This document shows positions 1 through 9,086 of a DNA stretch of 64,000 nt, one piece after another. Made by a program: the position numbers and the translations under genes. The notes under the pieces were generated by a model that did not search any database, was not told the origin of the DNA, and was given only the letters and a program-made list of their open reading frames with translations. Each line of letters opens with the position of its first letter. Positions within the stretch are counted from its first letter, which is position 1. Origin of the DNA: Paracoccus indicus (lineage in GTDB: Bacteria; Pseudomonadota; Alphaproteobacteria; Rhodobacterales; Rhodobacteraceae); assembly GCF_003056335.1 (NCBI RefSeq), contig NZ_PYWA01000007.1:1-64000 (forward strand), read 5' to 3'.

Positions 1-231
1 ATGGAAGCGCGCAACGTTGTGCCGGTCATCCCCATGCGCAAGACCCGCAAGCTCCGTGTCACCGTGGATCGCACCCTCTACAGGCTGCGCAACCTCGTCT
101 AGCGCTGCTTCAACAAGCTGAAGAACGTCCGCCGCGTCGCCACCCGCTACGACAAAACCGCAGAGAGCTTCTTGGGGTTCATCGACATCACCTCGATCCG
201 TCTCTGGCTCCGCCATTTGTCAACATGACCT
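1..231 (+). mobile_element. 3' remnant of an IS5-family insertion sequence
   Basis: Read in frame from base 1, this stretch encodes the C-terminal part of an IS5-family transposase and ends at a TGA at 226-228. The frame is broken by a TAG at 100-102, so it cannot make protein. Landmarks are RLRNLV, then after the stop RCFNKLKN, ATRYDKTAESF and the end RLWLRHLST. The same C-terminus, diverged, occurs in the element at 61770-62617. The outer 19 bases (213-231, CCATTTGTCAACATGACCT) are identical to the right inverted repeat of that second copy, which fixes the element end at 231. The 5' part lies outside the window. Confidence 0.85.
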
Positions 232-764
232 AAGCCGTCCGGAAACACCGGCGTCCGCGAGGCGCTGACGACAGCGATTGCAGGGGCGAACGTGGCGGTA
301 TGATGCCTGACCATTGGCCACTGGCGTAATCCCTGATCGCTGCCGCAAACCGCATAATCCGACTTTGCCATGTGCAAGAGGGCTGTGATATCAGTGTCCC
401 GCTTGCCCACGCACGCGCCATATAGCGATCACGGCATGCTACGCGAGCAATACAAGCGATCACGGCTGATCCCCGCATGAAACGACATCGGATTGCAGCG
501 AAACGGAACAGAAACATGGTATTGCGCCGAGGGTAGCCCGGGGCTTTCTGATCCATTGCAGCGATCAAGGCGCTGCCATCGCAGTTCCTTCAAATGCCGC
601 ATTCATTCGTCACGCATCACCCTGGAACGCCTTGGCCACTGGCTGAAGGGCCGACGAACCGCTCTACATGCGTTTGCCCGATGCTGCCCTGTATGACGAT
701 CCGGGGAAACCGGGGGGCGTCGGCGCTCGTTCCAAGGGCTGCATGCGTCATGAAAGGCCCGCAG
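232..764. other. 533-bp stretch without a recognisable gene
   Basis: This is the gap between the IS remnant and the dehalogenase-like gene. Short open frames exist on both strands, but none has a credible start or a recognisable product. I see no RNA gene. The promoter of the downstream gene should lie in the right part, but I cannot place -35/-10 boxes with confidence. Confidence 0.5.
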
Positions 765-1448
765 ATGTCTCAACGACCGATCCTCGTCTTCGATGTGAAC
801 GAAACCCTGCTGGACCTCGACAGCCTTGCACCTTTCTTTACCAGGATTTTTGATGATCCCGCCGCCATGCGGGAATGGTTCGCACAGCTGGTTCTCTATT
901 CGCAGACCCTTTCTTTGACGGGGATCGAGAGCGACTTTGCGCAATTGGCCGCAGGCGTGCTGCGCATGCAGGGCCGCATTCGCGGTCGTGACATCACCGA
1001 TGCCGATGTGGCCGACCTGTCCGCGGCGATGGGCAGCATGCCCGCCCATCCCGATGCGGCCGAGGCCCTGCAGCAGCTGCAGAAGGCGGGCTTCCGCATG
1101 GTTACCCTGACGAATTCGCCCAAGGGCGACGGGCCATCCGCCTTGGATCGATCCGGCCTCGCGACGTTCTTCGAGGCCTCGTTCAGCGTTCAGCCCAGCG
1201 GGCGCTTCAAACCTGCGCCGCAAACCTATCGGCTGGTCTGCGATGCCCTGCAGGTCGAACCGCATGACCTGTGCCTTGTGGCATGCCACGTCTGGGATAC
1301 CATCGGCTTGCAGGCGATGGGCGGAAAGGGTGCGCTGGTCACCCATGGGGTGAACGCCCCCCTGCATGTTCCCGGCGTGCCGATCCCCGATCTGGTGGCA
1401 CCCGATCTGGCCCATCTGGCACAGGACATCGTCAGGACCTGGGGCTAG
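765..1448 (+). CDS. Haloacid dehalogenase type II-like HAD hydrolase
   Basis: A 227-residue HAD-superfamily protein. Motif I is FDVNETLLDL with the nucleophile at D10. Motif II is in VTLTNSPKGDG, the motif III lysine is in GRFKPAPQTY, and motif IV is in VACHVWDTIG. This pattern and length match the type II haloacid dehalogenase branch, which hydrolyses 2-haloacids in characterised members; many relatives have unknown substrates. The frame is open far upstream, but the ATG at 765 follows GAAAGG at a good distance and starts immediately before the conserved fold, so longer starts are unlikely. It stands alone, with an inverted repeat just downstream. HAD assignment is secure; the substrate is not. 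Confidence 0.85.
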   Translation: MSQRPILVFDVNETLLDLDSLAPFFTRIFDDPAAMREWFAQLVLYSQTLSLTGIESDFAQLAAGVLRMQGRIRGRDITDADVADLSAAMGSMPAHPDAAEALQQLQKAGFRMVTLTNSPKGDGPSALDRSGLATFFEASFSVQPSGRFKPAPQTYRLVCDALQVEPHDLCLVACHVWDTIGLQAMGGKGALVTHGVNAPLHVPGVPIPDLVAPDLAHLAQDIVRTWG

Positions 1449-1471
1449 GGTGGAATTTCACTATTTCGCAT

Positions 1472-1502
1472 CGCGGCTGTAACATCGGCGGTCCCAGCCG
1501 CG
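1472..1502. promoter_or_regulatory. 8-bp inverted repeat upstream of the VTT-reductase operon
   Basis: CGCGGCTG at 1472-1479 is mirrored exactly by CAGCCGCG at 1495-1502, with a 15-bp spacer, about 38 bp before the ATG at 1540. It could be the terminator of the dehalogenase-like gene (no T-run follows) or an operator for the 1540-7824 operon. The sequence does not decide. Confidence 0.35.
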
Positions 1503-1539
1503 AAACGCATCGAAAGCATCCCTTGGACAAGGCCCGCCC

Positions 1540-3690
1540 ATGACCCGCCCCCTGATCTTTGCCCTGCTGGTGCTGGTCGCCATCGCGGCCTTCCTGGCCA
1601 TTCCGGACCAGTTCACCACATTGGAGGGTCTGCGCGATCAGCTGGATCGGGCGCAGGCATATCGGGCGGACAACCCGATGCTGGTCGCGGGGGCGTTCTT
1701 TGCGATCTATGTGGCGGTGGCGGCGTTTTCCCTGCCGCTGGCTGTCTGGATGACGCTTGGTGCCGGGGCGCTTTTCGGGTTCTGGCAGGGGCTGCTGCTG
1801 GTGTCCTTCGCATCGACCATCGGGGCCAGCCTGGCGTTTCTGGCCGCGCGCTATCTGTTGCGCGATTGGGTGCGTGACCGCTTTCGCGACCGGTTGGAGC
1901 GGATAGAAAGCGGCGTCGAACGCGACGGTGCCTTCTATCTGTTTTCGCTGCGACTGATCCCGGTCCTACCCTTCTTTGCCGTGAACCTGCTGATGGCGCT
2001 GACGCCCATCCCGGTGGCGACATTTGCCTGGGTCAGCCAGCTGGGGATGTTGGCGGGGACGGCGGTCTACGTGAACGCGGGCACGCAGCTGGCGGGGCTG
2101 GACAGCATCTCGGGCATCCTGTCGCCTGCGGTTCTGGCGTCATTCGCCGCGCTGGCAGCCTTCCCTTGGATCGCACGGGCCGTCATGGCCATCATCCGGC
2201 GCCGTCGCGTCTATGCCCGCTGGACGCGGCCAGCCAGGTTCGACCGAAACCTGATCGTCATCGGCGCCGGATCGGCGGGTCTGGTCACCGCCTATATCGC
2301 GGCGGCCACCAAGGCCCGCGTGACCCTGGTCGAGGCGGGCGCCATGGGCGGCGATTGCCTGAACACCGGCTGCGTGCCCTCGAAGACGCTGATCGCCAGC
2401 GCCCATGTCGCCCATGGCATGCGTGATGCGCAGGCCTATGGCATCGCCCCCGTCAGCCCGCAGGTGGATTTCCGCGCCGTCATGGCCCGTGTTCATGCAG
2501 CCATCGCCCGCATCGCCCCCCATGACAGCGTCGAGCGCTATGAAGGCTTGGGCGTCGAGGTCCTGAAGGGCCGCGCCCGGATCGTCGACCCCTTCACCGT
2601 CGGCATCGATCTGAACGACGGCGGTACGCAGCAGTTGACCACCCGTGCCATCGTCATCGCGACCGGGGCGCGGCCCACCATGCCGCCCATTCCGGGTTTG
2701 GCGGATTGCGGGGCGCTGACCTCGGACACGATGTGGGACGCGCTGTCGGACCGCGACCAGGTTCCGGCGCGCATTGCCATCCTTGGCGGCGGTCCCATCG
2801 GCAGCGAGCTGGCACAAGCCTTTGCGCGACTTGGGGCCGAGGTCACCCAGATCGAGGCAGGCGACCGCATCCTGTCCCGCGAAGACCCCGAGGTTTCGGA
2901 CCTGATCGCCGATGCCTTGCGCGATGATGGCGTGCAGATCCTGACCGGTCACAAGGCGACCGCCGCAGGCCGGGACGACACAGGTCGCTGGTTGCAGGTC
3001 GAACACGATGGTCAGACCAGCCGCATCACCGTGGACGAGATCATCGTCGCCGTTGGCCGCACCCCGAACCTGACCGGTCTGGGGCTCGAGGATCTGGGTA
3101 TCCCGACCCATCGCACCGTGCAGACGAACGATTACCTGCAGACGATCTATCCCAACATCCTGGCGGCGGGGGATGTGGCGGGGCCGTGGCAGTTCACCCA
3201 TACTGCCAGTCATCAGGCCTATTACGCGGCGGTGAATGCGCTCTTCGGTGACATCAAGGCCAGCAAGGTCGATGCCCGCGTCATCCCCTGGGCCACCTTC
3301 ACCACCCCCGAGGTCGCCCGTGTCGGCATTTCCGAAACCGAGGCGCGCGATCAGGGGCTGGATGTCACGGTCACGCGCTTCGATCTGGACGGCTCGGATC
3401 GTGCCATCGCGGATGGCGCCACGCGCGGCTTCGTCAAGGTGCTGACGCCAAAGGGCAAGGACCGCATCCTTGGCGCGACCATCGTCGGTCCCCATGCGGG
3501 TGATCTGATGGCCGAATTCGTGCTGGCCATGAAGCACGGGTTGGGCCTGTCAAAGATCCTCGGCACCATCCATATCTATCCCACCTTGGCCGAGGCCAAC
3601 AAATCCGTCGCCGGTCAATGGCGCCGCGCCCATGTGAACCCCCGCCTGACCGCCTTGGCCCAACGCTTCCACGACTGGAGACGCGGATGA
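1540..3690 (+). CDS. VTT/TVP38 membrane domain fused to a pyridine nucleotide-disulfide oxidoreductase
   Basis: A 716-residue fusion. Residues about 1-225 hold an N-terminal membrane helix and a VTT (TVP38/TMEM64, DedA-like) domain with several hydrophobic spans. Residues about 235-716 are a mercuric-reductase/dihydrolipoamide-dehydrogenase-like flavoprotein. FAD-binding GAGSAG is at 242-247 and the redox pair C273/C278 lies in GGDCLNTGCVPSKTLI. A second Rossmann motif GGGPIGSELA binds NAD(P)H. The C-terminal signature is HIYPTLAEA, so the usual HxHPT motif has Tyr in place of the second His. It probably reduces a disulfide or small molecule at the inner membrane; the substrate is unknown. 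It is first of five overlapping genes, and its stop overlaps the next ATG as ATGA. Confidence 0.88.
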   Translation: MTRPLIFALLVLVAIAAFLAIPDQFTTLEGLRDQLDRAQAYRADNPMLVAGAFFAIYVAVAAFSLPLAVWMTLGAGALFGFWQGLLLVSFASTIGASLAFLAARYLLRDWVRDRFRDRLERIESGVERDGAFYLFSLRLIPVLPFFAVNLLMALTPIPVATFAWVSQLGMLAGTAVYVNAGTQLAGLDSISGILSPAVLASFAALAAFPWIARAVMAIIRRRRVYARWTRPARFDRNLIVIGAGSAGLVTAYIAAATKARVTLVEAGAMGGDCLNTGCVPSKTLIASAHVAHGMRDAQAYGIAPVSPQVDFRAVMARVHAAIARIAPHDSVERYEGLGVEVLKGRARIVDPFTVGIDLNDGGTQQLTTRAIVIATGARPTMPPIPGLADCGALTSDTMWDALSDRDQVPARIAILGGGPIGSELAQAFARLGAEVTQIEAGDRILSREDPEVSDLIADALRDDGVQILTGHKATAAGRDDTGRWLQVEHDGQTSRITVDEIIVAVGRTPNLTGLGLEDLGIPTHRTVQTNDYLQTIYPNILAAGDVAGPWQFTHTASHQAYYAAVNALFGDIKASKVDARVIPWATFTTPEVARVGISETEARDQGLDVTVTRFDLDGSDRAIADGATRGFVKVLTPKGKDRILGATIVGPHAGDLMAEFVLAMKHGLGLSKILGTIHIYPTLAEANKSVAGQWRRAHVNPRLTALAQRFHDWRRG

Positions 3691-4310
3691 TCGACGCCCT
3701 GATCCTGCCCACGCAACGCCGCGCCCTTTCCCCCATCGCCACTTGGCTGGATGCGCGCAACGTTCAGGCCGACCAGCTGACCATCGTCGGCTTTGGTTTC
3801 GGACTGGCCGGTTTCGCGGCGGTCGTCATGGGGTGGTGGCTGCCCGCGCTGGCGATGATTGCGCTGAACCGGCTGATGGACGGGCTGGACGGAGCCGTCG
3901 CGCGGCTGCAAGGCCCAACCGATCGCGGGGCTTTTCTTGATATCGCGCTGGACTTCATGTTCTATGCGCTGATCCCGCTTGGGTTTGCGCTGAACGACCC
4001 GATGAACGCCTTGCCCGCCGCCGTCCTGATCGCGGCCTTCGTGGGCACCGGATCGTCGTTTCTGGCCTTTGCCGCCATCGCCGCCAAGCGCGGCGACAGT
4101 GCCGAGGCCTTTCCCGCCAAGGGCATCTACTACCTCGGTGGCCTGACCGAGGGGTTCGAGACGATCGCCCTTTTCGTCATCATCTGCCTGTGGCCCGATG
4201 CCTTCGCGCCGCTGGCCTATGTCTTCGCAACCGCCTGCGCGATCACGACCATCCTGCGCTGGCACATGGGGTGGAAGGCATTCGCCCCTCGAACCAAGGA
4301 AACCCGCTGA
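3687..4310 (+). CDS. ynjF: CDP-alcohol phosphatidyltransferase family protein (YnjF-like)
   Basis: A 207-residue integral membrane protein. It carries the full CDP-alcohol phosphotransferase signature at about residues 67-95, read as DGLDGAVAR, a spacer, then GAFLDIALD; the four aspartates bind the catalytic metals. This family moves a phospho-alcohol from a CDP-linked donor to an acceptor alcohol, as in phospholipid head-group synthesis. The ATG at 3687 overlaps the stop of the reductase gene (ATGA), and the stop overlaps the next start in the same way, so translation is probably coupled. E. coli ynjF lies with ynjBCD, and that association recurs here. The acceptor alcohol is unknown. Confidence 0.85.
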   Translation: MIDALILPTQRRALSPIATWLDARNVQADQLTIVGFGFGLAGFAAVVMGWWLPALAMIALNRLMDGLDGAVARLQGPTDRGAFLDIALDFMFYALIPLGFALNDPMNALPAAVLIAAFVGTGSSFLAFAAIAAKRGDSAEAFPAKGIYYLGGLTEGFETIALFVIICLWPDAFAPLAYVFATACAITTILRWHMGWKAFAPRTKETR

Positions 4311-5500
4311 TGCGCCACCATCTGACCGCCACCCTTCTTGCCGCCGGAGCTTTGCTGTCTCTGAATACGCCTGCACTGGCCGATTGGGACAAGACGTTGG
4401 AGCAGGCGCGCGGCCAGACCGTCTTCTGGAACGCATGGGGCGGGGATCAACGCACCAACGACTTCATCACCTGGGTGGGCGAACAGACGCAGGAACGCTT
4501 TGGCGTTTCGGTGCAGCAGGTCAAGCTGTCCGACACCGCCGAGGCCGTGACCCGCGTCCTGTCGGAAAAGGCCGCGGGGAAGGATACCGGCGGGTCGGTC
4601 GATCTGATCTGGATCAACGGGCCGAACTTTCTGGCGATGAAGGAACAGGGCCTTTTGGCCGAGCCCTTCCTATCGGACCTGCCGAACGCACAATATCTGG
4701 ACCTGTCGCCCGATGCACCGGCCATGGTTGATTTCACGGTCCCGACCGAGGGTCGCGAAAGTCCGTGGCGGCTGGCACGCTTCGTCTTCATCCACGACAG
4801 CGAACGCGCGCCGAACCCACCTTCGGACATGGAAGGCTTCGTCGATTGGGCGGCGGCACATCCGGGGCGGATGACGCATCCCGACCCATCGAACTTCATG
4901 GGGGCGACCTTCCTGAAGCAGGCGCTGGTCGAGATGGCCCCCGATCCCGACGCACTGCAATCGCCCGTCTCGGATCAGGCCTTCGCCACCCAGACCGCGC
5001 CCCTGTGGGAATGGTACGATGCACTGCGTCCCAACATGTGGCGCCAGGGGCAGGTCTTTCCCGAGAACGAATCCATCCAGCAGCAACTGCTGAACGATGC
5101 CGAGATCGACATCGCCCTGTCCTTCGACCCCGCTTCGGCGGCGGCGGCCATTGAACAGGGTCTGCTGCCCGATACGGCGCGTGTCTTCGTTCCCGAGGGT
5201 GGCTCGATCGGCAATATCAGCTTCGTGGCCATCCCTTTCAACGCCGCCCATGCGGCAGGGGCGCAGGTGGTCGCGAACTTCCTGCTGGACCCTGAAAGCC
5301 AGGCCCATATGCAGGACATCACCGTGCTGGGGTCCTTCTCGGTGCTTGATCCGGCCAAGCTGCCCGAGGGTGCTTTCGCCGATCTGCCCACCGCGCCTGC
5401 CCTGCCGACGCTGCAGGACCTTGGCCCGACCCTGCCCGAGCCGCACGCAAGCTGGATGACACGACTGACCGAAGAATGGGCCGCGCGATATACCAGGTAA
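4310..5500 (+). CDS. ynjB: ABC transporter substrate-binding protein, YnjB type
   Basis: A 396-residue periplasmic binding protein with a Sec signal peptide of about 24 residues ending in NTPALA. The mature N-terminus contains VFWNAWGGDQRTNDFI, typical of the YnjB family, a relative of thiamine and iron binding proteins. It should capture a solute for the permease and ATPase encoded next. The ligand is unknown; YnjBCD has been compared to thiamine transporters, but nothing here proves thiamine. The start is the ATG overlapping the ynjF stop, with CAAGGA upstream. Its 3' end overlaps the permease gene by 25 bp. Confidence 0.88.
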   Translation: MRHHLTATLLAAGALLSLNTPALADWDKTLEQARGQTVFWNAWGGDQRTNDFITWVGEQTQERFGVSVQQVKLSDTAEAVTRVLSEKAAGKDTGGSVDLIWINGPNFLAMKEQGLLAEPFLSDLPNAQYLDLSPDAPAMVDFTVPTEGRESPWRLARFVFIHDSERAPNPPSDMEGFVDWAAAHPGRMTHPDPSNFMGATFLKQALVEMAPDPDALQSPVSDQAFATQTAPLWEWYDALRPNMWRQGQVFPENESIQQQLLNDAEIDIALSFDPASAAAAIEQGLLPDTARVFVPEGGSIGNISFVAIPFNAAHAAGAQVVANFLLDPESQAHMQDITVLGSFSVLDPAKLPEGAFADLPTAPALPTLQDLGPTLPEPHASWMTRLTEEWAARYTR

Positions 5501-7194
5501 CACCCCCCGCGACCGACCGCCGGCTGGCACGGATCGTGCTGGCGGCGGTGCTGCTGCTGATCCTGCTGCCGATCCTTGCCGGGGTCTGGCAGACCCTGCG
5601 CGCGGCTGCGGGGTGGATGCCCGCCATCGGCGCCACGGATGCGGGGCTCGGTGCCTTCCGCGAGTTGCTGGCCATCCCCGGGCTGGCGCGCGCCACGCTG
5701 GTCAGCCTGTGGACGGGGGTGGCGACCACGTTGCTGTCCTTGGCACTGGCGGCGGCCTGCTGCATCCGCTGGCACGACCGGGGTTGGCCCTTGCGCGTCC
5801 TGGCACCGGTGCTGGCCGCGCCCCATGCGGCGCTGGCCATCGGGCTGGGGTTTCTGATCGCGCCTTCGGGGTGGTTGGCACGGACCGCGGCACCCTTGGC
5901 CGGATGGGACCGCCCGCCCGATATCGGTACGCTCAACGACCCATTCGGGCTGGCGCTGATCCTTGGGCTGACCGCCAAGGAGTTTCCCTTTCTGCTGCTG
6001 ATGATGCTGGCCGCGCTGAAGCAGATCCCCCTGTCGCGCCACCTGCGCAGCGCCCGCGCCCTGGGCCTGCCCGAGGCGCATATCTGGCTGACCCTGATCG
6101 CGCCGCAGCTCTGGCCGTTGATCCGCCTGCCGGTGCTGGTGGTGCTGGCCTATTCGCTGTCGGTCGTCGATGTCGCGATGATCCTGGGGCCCGCGAACCC
6201 GCCGACCCTGGCGGTGATGCTGACCCGCCTTTATGGCGATCCGGACCTGATGCGCCTGCTGCCTGCATCGGCGGGCAGCCTGCTGCAACTGGCGCTGGTG
6301 ATCCTGGCCGGTGCGGGCGTCATGGGCCTGCAGCGTGCCATCCGGCGTCATGGTCCGCATTGGGTGGCGCAGGGAAACCGCTTGCCGGGGCTGACGGTCG
6401 CGATGCGGATCGCCGCCATCTGCGGGGGTGCGATGCTGGCGATGACCCTGGCCTCGCTTGCGGTGCTGGCGGTCTGGTCGGTGACGTGGCGCTGGTCCTT
6501 TCCCGACATCCTGCCCAAGGCCCTGTCGTGGCGGTTCTGGGCGCGTGCCGGACAGATCGCGGGCGGTCCGCTGATGACGACGCTGATCGTCGCGCTGATC
6601 AGCGCCGCACTGGCGCTGGCCGCCGCCATCGCCTGGCTCGAGGCCGAGGACCGCCGCGCCGCCCCCCGCGCGCCTTGGGCCGAGGCGCTGATCTATCTGC
6701 CGCTGTTGCTGCCGCAGATCGCCTTCCTCTATGGGCTGAATATCGCGGCCCTTGGCGCGGGGCTGCCACAGGGGGTGGCATTGGTGACATGGGGCCATGC
6801 GATCTTTGTCTTTCCCTATGTGATGATCGCGCTGTCGGATCCGTGGCGGGCGCTGGACCCGCGCCTGCCCCGCGCGGCGGCGGCGCTTGGGGCGGGACCG
6901 TGGCGCATCCTGTGGCGGGTCAAGCTGCCCGTGCTGTTGGTGCCGGTGCTGACCGCATCCGCCATCGGGGTGGCGGTCTCGGTCGCGCAATATCTGCCGA
7001 CGCTGTTTCTGGGCGCGGGACGCGTCGGCACGCTGACCACCGAGGCGGTGACCCTGTCCTCAGGGTCGGACCGCCGCATCACCGGTGTCGTTGCCAGCCT
7101 TCAGGCGCTGCTGCCGATCCTGACCTACGGGCTGGCCTTCGCCCTGCCCGCCATCGTGTTCCGCAACCGCCGCGCCATGCGCGCAGGAAGATGA
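5476..7194 (+). CDS. ynjC: ABC transporter permease with two fused membrane domains, YnjC type
   Basis: A 572-residue inner-membrane protein with about a dozen hydrophobic spans in two halves. Each half has an EAA-like loop for contacting the ATPase: ARALGLPEAHIWLTLIAP in the N half and AAALGAGPWRILWRVKLP in the C half. This duplicated layout is that of ThiP/FbpB-type permeases, in which one polypeptide forms the whole pore. It begins inside the end of ynjB and is followed three bases later by the ATPase, so the three genes form one importer. Confidence 0.88.
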   Translation: MGRAIYQVTPPATDRRLARIVLAAVLLLILLPILAGVWQTLRAAAGWMPAIGATDAGLGAFRELLAIPGLARATLVSLWTGVATTLLSLALAAACCIRWHDRGWPLRVLAPVLAAPHAALAIGLGFLIAPSGWLARTAAPLAGWDRPPDIGTLNDPFGLALILGLTAKEFPFLLLMMLAALKQIPLSRHLRSARALGLPEAHIWLTLIAPQLWPLIRLPVLVVLAYSLSVVDVAMILGPANPPTLAVMLTRLYGDPDLMRLLPASAGSLLQLALVILAGAGVMGLQRAIRRHGPHWVAQGNRLPGLTVAMRIAAICGGAMLAMTLASLAVLAVWSVTWRWSFPDILPKALSWRFWARAGQIAGGPLMTTLIVALISAALALAAAIAWLEAEDRRAAPRAPWAEALIYLPLLLPQIAFLYGLNIAALGAGLPQGVALVTWGHAIFVFPYVMIALSDPWRALDPRLPRAAAALGAGPWRILWRVKLPVLLVPVLTASAIGVAVSVAQYLPTLFLGAGRVGTLTTEAVTLSSGSDRRITGVVASLQALLPILTYGLAFALPAIVFRNRRAMRAGR

Positions 7195-7197
7195 CCC

Positions 7198-7824
7198 ATG
7201 CTCGAATTGCGCCGCCTGCAGATCCGTCACGCCAAGGCCTCCCCGCTGTTCGCCCCCCTAGACCTGCGCATCGACCCGGGACAGGTGGGCATCGTCATGG
7301 GGCCATCGGGCGTCGGGAAATCGACGCTGCTGGATGCCATCGGCGGCCATCTGGCCCGCGATTTCACGGTTGACGGAGACATTCTGCTGGACGGGTCCCA
7401 TCTGGCGGGGCAGTCGCCGCAGGCCCGCCGCATCGGCGTCATCTTTCAGGACCCGGTGCTGTTCCCGCACCTGAGCGTCGGGCAGAACCTGTCATTCGGC
7501 ATTCCACGCGCCATCCGGAACCGACGCGATCTGGTCGAAAAGGCACTGTCGGATGCCGGAATGGCAGGCATGTCGGATCGCGACCCTGCCACCTTGTCGG
7601 GCGGGCAGATGGCACGGGTGGCGCTGATGCGCGGCCTGCTGGCCCGACCCCGCGCCCTGCTGCTGGACGAGCCGTTCTCGAAGCTGGATGCCACGCTGCG
7701 CTCGGATATCCGCGCCTTCACCTTCGCCCATGTCGCCAAGGCCGGCATCCCCGCCCTGCTGGTCACCCACGACCCGCAGGACGCCGATGCCGCACGGGGT
7801 CCAAAGGTGCTTCTGGGCGCCTAG
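7198..7824 (+). CDS. ynjD: ABC transporter ATP-binding protein, YnjD type
   Basis: A 208-residue ATPase, short for the class as YnjD proteins are. Walker A is GPSGVGKST, the Q-loop is in FQDPVLFPHL, the signature is LSGGQMARVAL, Walker B is ALLLDEPFSKLD, and the switch histidine is in LVTHDPQDA. It energises the YnjC permease. The stop TAG (7822-7824) shares the palindrome CTAG with the stop of the convergent pobA, so the two genes end on the same bases with no room for a separate terminator. Confidence 0.9.
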   Translation: MLELRRLQIRHAKASPLFAPLDLRIDPGQVGIVMGPSGVGKSTLLDAIGGHLARDFTVDGDILLDGSHLAGQSPQARRIGVIFQDPVLFPHLSVGQNLSFGIPRAIRNRRDLVEKALSDAGMAGMSDRDPATLSGGQMARVALMRGLLARPRALLLDEPFSKLDATLRSDIRAFTFAHVAKAGIPALLVTHDPQDADAARGPKVLLGA

Positions 7825-8990
7825 AGCCCCACGCCGGTATAGCTTTCCGAGAAAAGCCGCCGCGCCGTGTCCGATGTCGCCAAGGCCTGCAGTTCGACCT
7901 GCTGCATGCGATGGTCGAAGGCATCGTGATCGGGGAAGCGATGCGTCATCTTCGTCACCGACCAGGAAAAGCGCACCGCCCGCCAGACGCGCTGAAGCGC
8001 CTGTTCGGAATACCCCTCCAGCCCGCTGTCGTCACCATCGCGGAAATGCGCGATCAGGCCCGCCGACAGCAGTCGAACATCCGACAGCGCAAGGTTCAGG
8101 CCCTTGGCACCGGTCGGGGGGACGATATGGGCAGCGTCACCACAAAGGAACAGGTGGCCCCAACGCATCGGCTCGCTGACGAAGCTGCGCAGGGGGGCGA
8201 TGGATTTCTCGATGCTGGGGCCGGTGATCAGGTCGGCCGCGACATCATCGGGCAGACGGCGGCGGAATTCATCCCAGAAGGCATCGTCGGACCAATCCTC
8301 GACCGTATCGCCAAGCGGCACCTGAATGTAATATCGGGACAACATCTGGTGTCGCATCGAGGCAAGCGCAAAGCCGCGCGGGTGGTTGGCATAGATCAGT
8401 TCGTCGCGCAGGGGCGGCGTCTCTGACAGGATGCCCAGCCAGCCGAAGGGATAGATGCGTTCGAATTCGCGCCGCACATCCGCGGGGATCGACTGACGGC
8501 TGACGCCATGGAAACCGTCGCAGCCGACGATCATGTCGCAATCCAGCCGATGGCTTTTGCCGTGCTGATCGAAGGTCACATGGGGTGCCGCGGCCTTCAG
8601 GTCGTGCAGGGCGACGTTCTCGACTTCATGCAGATGGGTCGCACCGATCCGGTCCTGCGCCTCGTAGAGGTCGCGCGTCACCTCGGTCTGGCCGTATACC
8701 ATCACCTGCTGGCCACAGCTTTCAGTGAAATCGACGTGGATCATCTGCTGATCATCGGTCAGGAAACAGCCGCGATGCGGATGACCTTCCGCATGCATCC
8801 GCTGCCCGACGCCGGCCTGTTCCAGCAGATCGACGGTGCCTGCCTCCAGAATGCCGGCGCGCACGCGCCCCAGCACATAGTCGCGGGTCCTGCGTTCCAG
8901 AACCACCGTCCGGACACCTGCCCGGTTCAGCAGTTGCGACAGCATCAGCCCCGAAGGCCCTCCGCCGATGATGGCCACCTGTGTCCGCAT
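7821..8990 (-). CDS. pobA: 4-hydroxybenzoate 3-monooxygenase
   Basis: A 389-residue class A flavoprotein monooxygenase. It hydroxylates 4-hydroxybenzoate to protocatechuate with NADPH and O2 in the cytoplasm, feeding the pca genes nearby. FAD-binding GGGPSG is near the N-terminus (VAIIGGGPSGLMLSQLL), and RVRAGILEAGTVDLL is a hallmark of this enzyme. The second FAD motif is FLCGDAAHIVPPTGAKGLNL. Length matches characterised PobA (about 390-394). The frame is open upstream of 8990, but the ATG there starts exactly at the flavin fold. It is divergent from an AraC-type regulator that probably controls it. Confidence 0.95.
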   Translation of the reverse strand: MRTQVAIIGGGPSGLMLSQLLNRAGVRTVVLERRTRDYVLGRVRAGILEAGTVDLLEQAGVGQRMHAEGHPHRGCFLTDDQQMIHVDFTESCGQQVMVYGQTEVTRDLYEAQDRIGATHLHEVENVALHDLKAAAPHVTFDQHGKSHRLDCDMIVGCDGFHGVSRQSIPADVRREFERIYPFGWLGILSETPPLRDELIYANHPRGFALASMRHQMLSRYYIQVPLGDTVEDWSDDAFWDEFRRRLPDDVAADLITGPSIEKSIAPLRSFVSEPMRWGHLFLCGDAAHIVPPTGAKGLNLALSDVRLLSAGLIAHFRDGDDSGLEGYSEQALQRVWRAVRFSWSVTKMTHRFPDHDAFDHRMQQVELQALATSDTARRLFSESYTGVGL

Positions 8991-9014
8991 GATCCCCCCT
9001 TTCGCATCCAACCC

Positions 9015-9051
9015 TTCAGACGATATTGCGATGGGATGAACAGCGTCTGAA
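9015..9051. promoter_or_regulatory. Inverted repeat in the pobA-pobR intergenic region, candidate operator
   Basis: TTCAGACG at 9015-9022 is mirrored exactly by CGTCTGAA at 9044-9051, in the 96-bp gap between the divergent pobA and AraC-type regulator genes. The 21-bp spacing puts the half-sites about three helical turns apart on one face of the DNA. This is a plausible binding site for the regulator, inferred from position and symmetry only. Confidence 0.4.
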
Positions 9052-9086
9052 TGGACGATGCAGGCAAATGATGGCACTATCCGGAC

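Noticed and set aside
5613..7373. A 586-codon plus-strand frame inside the permease region
   Set aside because: It overlaps the ynjC permease in another frame and has no membrane-protein or family pattern.
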